Shown here: positions 6,909-10,605 of the stretch, in pieces
Layout: the number at the start of each line of letters is the position of its first letter
How positions within the stretch are numbered: position 1 is the stretch's first letter
Assembly (NCBI GenBank): GCA_902495945.1
Contig: CABUZD010000055.1
Coordinates: forward strand, 1 to 10,605
Origin: an uncultured Collinsella sp.
GTDB taxonomy: Bacteria > Actinomycetota > Coriobacteriia > Coriobacteriales > Coriobacteriaceae
Length of the DNA: 10,605 nucleotides
Reading direction: 5' to 3'
Notes under the pieces: generated by a model
Seen by the model: the letters and a program-made list of their open reading frames with translations, nothing else
Told to the model about the DNA's origin: nothing
Database searches by the model: none
Position numbers and translations under genes: made by a program

Positions 6909-8522
6909 TTACGCCTTGACGGTCGCAACGCCCCTGAAGGACATGCTCGTCGTGCCGATACCCTTGAAGCCATCGAGGGCCTCGCCGTTGGGCGCAGTGG
7001 ACGGATCGTCCCAAGAAGCGGAGACGGTCTTGACGTGGACAACGGGGTACAGAACGGCGTTGTCGGCGATGATGTCGAAGCACTCGTTCCACTTCTTCTG
7101 CTGCTCGTCGCCCTCGGCGGCAAGAGCCTCGTCCATGAGACCGTGGAGCTTCTGCCACTCAGCGGACTCCTTCCACGGGCAACGGGTCTGCATCCAGACG
7201 TTGTCGCCGTACCACCAGTTGAGCAGTAGGTCGGGGTCGGCGCCGAAGCAGGAAGGATCGCCAGGGGCAAGGAGGATATCGTAGGCCTCGCCGCCGTCGA
7301 TGGCAGCGTAGGTGGCCGGCGAGGTATCGGTCTGGATGGTCACATCGAAGCCGAGAGCGTCGAGGTCGTTCTTGACCTGGGCGGCCATGCCCTTAATCTG
7401 CTCGTTGTCGGTGGTGCGCAGGGTGATGGCACCCGGGGTGATGCCAGACTCCTCGATGAGCTTCTTGGCCTTCTTGGCGTCGGTCTTGTACACCGTGGAA
7501 GCCTCATGATAGTTGGTGAAGCTCTTGGGCAGGTAGCAGCTGGCAGCGGTGGCAAGGCCGGCGAAAGTGTTGCTGACCATCTTCTCGGTGTCGAGCGCAT
7601 ACATGACAGCCTGACGGACCTTGACGTTGTTCCAAGGCTCCTTGGCGACGTTGAACATGATGAAGCGGGTGCCGAAACCCTGAACGTTATCGATCTTGCA
7701 GCCGGCGCTCTCGAGCTGGTCGACGGCGTCAGCGGTAACGAGCTCCATAACGAGCGTGGAGCCCTCCTGCTGAGCGGTAACGCGAGCGGTGGGGTCGGTC
7801 AGGATGCTGTACTGGATCTTCTTATCCTCGGCAGCATACTCACCGTTGTACTCGGGGTTGGGAACCAGGGTGATCTCGGTATCGGAGATAGAGTCGTACA
7901 TCCAGGGGCCGGAGCCGATCGGCTGCTTGGCGCGATCCTCCTCGGTCTGGGTGGCCGGGGTAACGCGGACGATGGCCAGACGATCCTTGAGCAGGGAGAA
8001 GTTGGGGACCTTGGTCTTGACCGTCACGGTGCTGGCGTCCTTGGCCTCGATGGACTCGAAGGGCTGGAAGAACGGAGCATAGGTAGCGGAAGCGGCGCAA
8101 GCGGTGTAGGAGGCAACGACATCGTCAGCGGTGACCTCGGTGCCATCGGAGAACTTGGCGCCCTTGCGGATGGTGACCTCGAAAGTGGTGTCGTCCACAG
8201 ACTTGGGATCGTCGGTGGCGAGCTCGTTGAAGGTGCTGTAGTCGTGGTAATCGATGCCGTAGAGGCCCTCGACGACGTGCCAGTTAGCACCCAGGCCCAC
8301 AGCGGAGCCGGTGCTGGCGGGATCGAAGCTGGACGGAGCGTAAGCGGAACCAGCGGTGATCACGCCGCCGCCACGGTTGGCGGAATCGGTGGAACCGGAA
8401 GCGGAACCCTCGTCGCTAGAGCTGCCACCGCAGCCGGTGAGACCAAGCCCTGCGACAGCAGCGACACTGCCGGTGAGGCCGAGGAACGAACGCCTGGACA
8501 TACCCTTGTTGATGATGGCCAT
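6909..8522 (-). CDS. ABC transporter substrate-binding lipoprotein, peptide/SBP_bac_5 family
   Basis: This 537-residue protein captures the ligand outside the membrane and delivers it to the permeases encoded next. ATG at 8522 is chosen because AGGAG lies five bases upstream. A TTG five codons earlier (8537) would place that motif inside the gene. The N-terminus has a twin-arginine motif (SRRSFLG, residues 9-15), a hydrophobic stretch and a lipobox LTGC with Cys31 as the lipidation site, followed by a Ser/Gly/Asp-rich linker. The mature part looks like DppA/OppA: GLYGIDYHDYSTFNELATD near the start, FEVTIRKGAKFSDGTEVTADDVVASY, and VRQAVMYALDTEKMV in the middle. Family members bind peptides, nickel, sugars or sialic acid, so the ligand cannot be assigned. 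The gene is first in the operon and is followed by two hairpins, which may raise its expression above the permeases. Confidence 0.93.
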   Translation of the reverse strand: MAIINKGMSRRSFLGLTGSVAAVAGLGLTGCGGSSSDEGSASGSTDSANRGGGVITAGSAYAPSSFDPASTGSAVGLGANWHVVEGLYGIDYHDYSTFNELATDDPKSVDDTTFEVTIRKGAKFSDGTEVTADDVVASYTACAASATYAPFFQPFESIEAKDASTVTVKTKVPNFSLLKDRLAIVRVTPATQTEEDRAKQPIGSGPWMYDSISDTEITLVPNPEYNGEYAAEDKKIQYSILTDPTARVTAQQEGSTLVMELVTADAVDQLESAGCKIDNVQGFGTRFIMFNVAKEPWNNVKVRQAVMYALDTEKMVSNTFAGLATAASCYLPKSFTNYHEASTVYKTDAKKAKKLIEESGITPGAITLRTTDNEQIKGMAAQVKNDLDALGFDVTIQTDTSPATYAAIDGGEAYDILLAPGDPSCFGADPDLLLNWWYGDNVWMQTRCPWKESAEWQKLHGLMDEALAAEGDEQQKKWNECFDIIADNAVLYPVVHVKTVSASWDDPSTAPNGEALDGFKGIGTTSMSFRGVATVKA

Positions 8523-8591
8523 GTCTTCTCCTATCAATAGAGAATCTTACTCGGGAGCACCTAGACTTGCCCCCGCGCAACTTGCGGACGA

Positions 8592-8619
8592 TATATACCT
8601 TACCTACCGACGAACCCAA
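8592..8619 (-). promoter_or_regulatory. Alternative candidate promoter, TTGGGT-16-TATATA
   Basis: On the minus strand TTGGGT (8619-8614) is followed after 16 bases by TATATA (8597-8592). The -10 match is better and the -35 match worse than in the pair further upstream. It would give a leader of roughly 60 bases before the binding-protein start. Sequence alone does not decide which promoter, if either, is used. Confidence 0.3.
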
Positions 8620-8658
8620 CTGAGGTGCCGCGCTCGGCGACCGATACATACATACGCT

Positions 8659-8681
8659 TGAACGGTATTTACTACCGTTCA
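8659..8681. promoter_or_regulatory. Operator-like palindrome TGAACGGTA-N5-TACCGTTCA
   Basis: Two perfect 9-base arms are separated by five bases. The 23-bp symmetry is typical of sites for dimeric repressors of the GntR, LacI or TetR kind. It covers the -10-like element of the candidate promoter at 8669-8697, so a bound repressor would block transcription of the downstream transporter. No regulator gene lies in the window. A hairpin in a leader RNA is a less likely alternative. Confidence 0.5.
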
Positions 8682-8697
8682 CCGAATTCGTTGACAA
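8669..8697 (-). promoter_or_regulatory. Candidate promoter, TTGTCA-17-TAGTAA
   Basis: On the minus strand TTGTCA (8697-8692) resembles a -35 box. At the usual 17-base spacing it is followed by TAGTAA (8674-8669), a mediocre -10 box inside the palindrome. Transcription would start near 8662, about 140 bases before the binding-protein start. The overlap with the palindrome supports a regulated promoter, but the -10 match is weak. Confidence 0.35.
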
Positions 8698-8747
8698 ACG
8701 ATTCGCCAGACAGTATGTATCGGCGAGGTGAGATATCAGTCTTCGTC

Positions 8748-8809
8748 AACCCGCAGGATAGCAGGGTTTTCGCTTGGGTTAGTCAAACGTTTTAGCGTTA
8801 ATAAAACCC
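8748..8809 (-). repeat. Alternating GGGTT/AACCC complementary segments downstream of uvrC
   Basis: Reading the minus strand there are GGGTT (8809-8805), AACCC (8780-8776), AACCC (8768-8764) and GGGTT (8752-8748). Segment 1 can pair with 2 or 3. With 3 it makes a 7-bp GGGTTTT/AAAACCC stem. Segment 3 can instead pair with 4, supported by an extra GC pair and a six-base TATCCT loop. These hairpins exclude one another. None is followed on the minus strand by a clear T run, so I do not call a terminator. The region may be a weak uvrC 3' end or a structured leader. Confidence 0.35.
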
Positions 8810-8886
8810 GAAACCAGCAGGCAATCATGGCGAAATAAATGGTTGAAAATCGCGCAATCATGTATATCAGTTGTTTAGGCTCGTGT

Positions 8887-10605
8887 TTAGCTATCGGAAT
8901 GGCCAGCTGCCGCCTCGGCGCGCTCGGCATTCCACGCAACGAGCGCCTCGTGGACCGCCTTGGCAACATCGGCAGGTATGCCGCGAACTTCCGCGATCTC
9001 TTGCTCGCTCGCCGCGCGCAAACGCTTCATCGAGCCAAAATGGCGCATAAGGGCACGTTTTCTGGTGGGTCCCACGCCCGGAACGTCATCGAGTACCGAA
9101 ACCGTCATGGCCTTGTCGCGCAACTCGCGGTGGAACGTGATGGCAAATCGGTGGGACTCATCGCGTACCTGTTTAATTAGATAGAGCGACGCGGACCCGG
9201 TCGGCAGCACGACGGGAGTCTCGTCCCAAGGCACAAAAACTTCCTCATCGGCCTTTGCCAAGCCACAAACTGGTATATCGAGCCCAAGAGCCTCAAGTTG
9301 CTTGATCGCAGCGGTCAATTGCGGCTTACCGCCATCGACAACGAGCAAATCGGGGCGCGAGCCAAAGCGCTCGTCGGCCATGCGCTCGGGAGCATAGCGT
9401 CGTCCCAAAACCTCGGACATCGACACGAAGTCGTTTGCCTCGTCCAATTCGGCCTGAATTTTAAAACGACGGTACTGGCTCTTGTCGGCGCGCCCGTTGG
9501 TAAACACCACCATCGAGGCGACGGTAAAGGTTCCGTGCAGCGTCGAGATATCGAAGCACTCGATACGCATCGGCGGCGCCGGCAGCGCCAGCGCGCTTTC
9601 GAGCTCCAGGAGCGCTTGATTGGTGCGGTCGTCAGCGTACCCCGTTCGCATCATGTAGCGCATGAGGGCATGGCGCGCATTTTTGGATGCCATATCGAGC
9701 AAACGGTGCTTTTCGCCACGCTGCGGCCTATGGAGATGGCAGGAACGCTCGCGCTTGCCTGTAAGCCACTCACCCAGCGCCTCCGCATCCTCAAGCTTGA
9801 CAGAGAGGTTTATCTCAGCTGGAATATCAGCCGTCTCGTCGTAATAGCGCTTAAGAAAGCCCGACTGGAGCTCTTCCTCGTCGACATCCAAACCCTTATC
9901 GAGAATAAACTCGCAGGTTCGAACCGTTCGACCCTCACGCACGACAAAGACGCAAGCGGCGGAGATGGTCTCCTCGCGATAGAAACCGATGACATCGATA
10001 TCGACACTGGAGGGAAAAACGACTTGCTGACGGTCGTCCAGACCCCTGATGACCTCCAAACGACGTTTGACGCGGGCAGCGCGCTCAAAATCGAGTGCCT
10101 CGGCGGCATCCGTCATCTCGGAGGTCAGCTCATCGACGACATCCTTGCGATGGCCCGACAAAAAGCGCTCGACACGCTTGACGTTCTTGGCATAGTCTGC
10201 CGGGGAAATCGCGCCGACACACGCACCCGGGCCGCGCCCGACATGGTAGTCAAAGCAGGGACGCCCGTTTTGCGCGCAAATCATATTGACGATGTCTTCC
10301 TCGCCCTTGTGGGACTCGACGATACGACGACAACGACGCCACTCCGCACAAGAAGCCGAGCAGATCGGAATCACCTTGCGCAGCGTATCAATGGTCTCAC
10401 GCGCCGCGCGGCTGTCAGTATAGGGACCAAAATAACGCGTTCCCGGCTTATGGCGCTCACGCGTATATTTGATAGCTGGGAACAGATCGCTCTTGGTGAT
10501 AGCGATAAAGGGATAGCTCTTGTCGTCCTTAAGGTCCACATTAAAGTACGGATGGTACTGGCCGATCAGGTTGCGCTCGAGTACAAGCGCCTCATGCTCG
10601 GTCTC
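8887..10605 (-). CDS. uvrC: UvrC, excinuclease ABC subunit C (5' end outside window)
   Basis: UvrC makes the dual incisions of nucleotide excision repair together with UvrB at damaged DNA. About 572 residues are visible. The frame stays open to the right edge, so the N-terminal GIY-YIG nuclease core is missing and only its end remains (TEHEALVLE, then LKDDKSYPFI). In order after that come a cysteine-containing stretch (IPICSASC to GPGACVG), a UVR/UvrB-binding helix pair (MTDAAEALDFERAARVKRR), the RNase H-like 3' nuclease domain (ECFDIS, VVDGGKPQL, RDESHRFAI, with the catalytic Asp, Asp and His positions all present) and a C-terminal helix-hairpin-helix (DVPGVGPTRKRALMRHFGS; EVRGIPADVAKAV). 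A GTG at 10539 lies inside the conserved LKDDKSYPFI region and is not the start. The cysteine motif differs from E. coli UvrC (see findings). The gene ends at TAA and shows no strong intrinsic terminator behind it. Confidence 0.97.
   Translation of the reverse strand, partial: ETEHEALVLERNLIGQYHPYFNVDLKDDKSYPFIAITKSDLFPAIKYTRERHKPGTRYFGPYTDSRAARETIDTLRKVIPICSASCAEWRRCRRIVESHKGEEDIVNMICAQNGRPCFDYHVGRGPGACVGAISPADYAKNVKRVERFLSGHRKDVVDELTSEMTDAAEALDFERAARVKRRLEVIRGLDDRQQVVFPSSVDIDVIGFYREETISAACVFVVREGRTVRTCEFILDKGLDVDEEELQSGFLKRYYDETADIPAEINLSVKLEDAEALGEWLTGKRERSCHLHRPQRGEKHRLLDMASKNARHALMRYMMRTGYADDRTNQALLELESALALPAPPMRIECFDISTLHGTFTVASMVVFTNGRADKSQYRRFKIQAELDEANDFVSMSEVLGRRYAPERMADERFGSRPDLLVVDGGKPQLTAAIKQLEALGLDIPVCGLAKADEEVFVPWDETPVVLPTGSASLYLIKQVRDESHRFAITFHRELRDKAMTVSVLDDVPGVGPTRKRALMRHFGSMKRLRAASEQEIAEVRGIPADVAKAVHEALVAWNAERAEAAAGHSDS

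Larger units (their letters stand above)
8641..8723. repeat. 11-bp inverted repeat CCGATACATAC / GTATGTATCGG
   Basis: The arms at 8641-8651 and 8713-8723 are exact reverse complements, separated by 61 bases, and enclose the operator-like palindrome and a promoter-like pair. Such an arrangement would suit a regulator binding two distant half-sites, possibly by looping, or a long-range RNA stem. The left arm continues into a further CATAC copy. Function is inferred from position only. Confidence 0.5.
8523..8886. other. uvrC to binding-protein intergenic region (364 bases)
   Basis: This is the only long gene-free stretch. Its uvrC-proximal half is AT-rich and holds alternating GGGTT/AACCC segments that could form competing hairpins. 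The middle holds a 9-bp palindrome nested in an 11-bp inverted repeat, with a promoter-like pair overlapping the palindrome. The gene-proximal part holds a second promoter-like pair and the ribosome binding site of the transporter's first gene. I see no convincing small gene. Short open frames here overlap the end of uvrC or lack a ribosome binding site. Regulation of the transporter operon most likely acts here. Confidence 0.6.

Noticed and set aside
7506..8540. A 344-codon + strand open frame
   Set aside because: It is an in-register antisense shadow of the binding-protein gene, low in complexity and rich in Gly and Val.
8691..8719. TTGACA on the + strand, 17 bases before TATGTA
   Set aside because: The -35 match is perfect, but the -10 is poor and no + strand gene lies downstream. 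It overlaps the minus-strand TTGTCA by chance of sequence.
8821..8862. Direct repeat GCAATCATG, two copies 33 bases apart
   Set aside because: It is only nine bases, partly next to the uvrC end, with no third copy. It is too weak to call an operator or array.
8736..8969. A 77-codon minus-strand frame overlapping the end of uvrC
   Set aside because: It runs out of frame through the uvrC end into AT-rich spacer, with no ribosome binding site or recognisable motif.
10537..10539. GTG as a uvrC start
   Set aside because: It falls within the conserved LKDDKSYPFI region. Upstream codons to the window edge still match UvrC, so the true start lies outside.
1..10605. Mobile elements, CRISPR arrays, tRNA or rRNA genes
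   Set aside because: I looked for transposase-like proteins, regularly spaced repeats and RNA gene motifs on both strands and saw none.

Overview
The window comes from a GC-rich bacterial chromosome. Every gene I can support lies on the minus strand, so transcription runs from high to low coordinates. GTG starts, a Tat-type lipoprotein binding protein and a fused permease-ATPase suggest an actinobacterium, possibly a Coriobacteriia/Collinsella-like gut organism. That assignment is inference. The window contains no rRNA or tRNA gene, CRISPR array or mobile element.

Layout in transcription order: (1) The 3' part of uvrC (8887-10605), a DNA-repair gene unrelated to the rest and cut by the window's right edge. 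(2) A 364-base gap (8523-8886) with a palindromic operator-like element, a larger inverted repeat around it and two candidate promoters. (3) A peptide-type (Dpp/Opp/SBP_bac_5) ABC importer: lipoprotein binding protein (6909-8522), permease 1 (5795-6751), a permease 2-ATPase 1 fusion (3776-5710) and ATPase 2 (2948-3775). (4) Two overlapping genes of the CE7 acetyl-esterase (acetylxylan esterase/cephalosporin C deacetylase) family. The first (1890-2867) has a full Ser-Asp-His triad. The second (1046-1897) is shorter and has Gly where the nucleophilic Ser should be. (5) A class I aldolase of the DHDPS/N-acetylneuraminate lyase superfamily (57-977).

Gene order, shared strand, tight spacing, one 8-bp overlap and one zero-base junction suggest a single operon. 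My reading is that the importer brings in a small ligand, possibly an acetylated sugar or sugar acid. The cytoplasmic CE7 enzyme would deacetylate it, and the aldolase would cleave a 2-keto acid to pyruvate and an aldehyde. The substrate cannot be read from the sequence. Hairpins in three of the intergenic gaps suggest differential expression within the operon.

The most unusual points are the apparently dead CE7 paralogue next to its active partner, the A13 tract with adjacent hairpin at the start of the fusion gene (on the + strand it looks like an intrinsic terminator), the operator/promoter architecture upstream of the binding protein, and a rearranged cysteine motif in UvrC.
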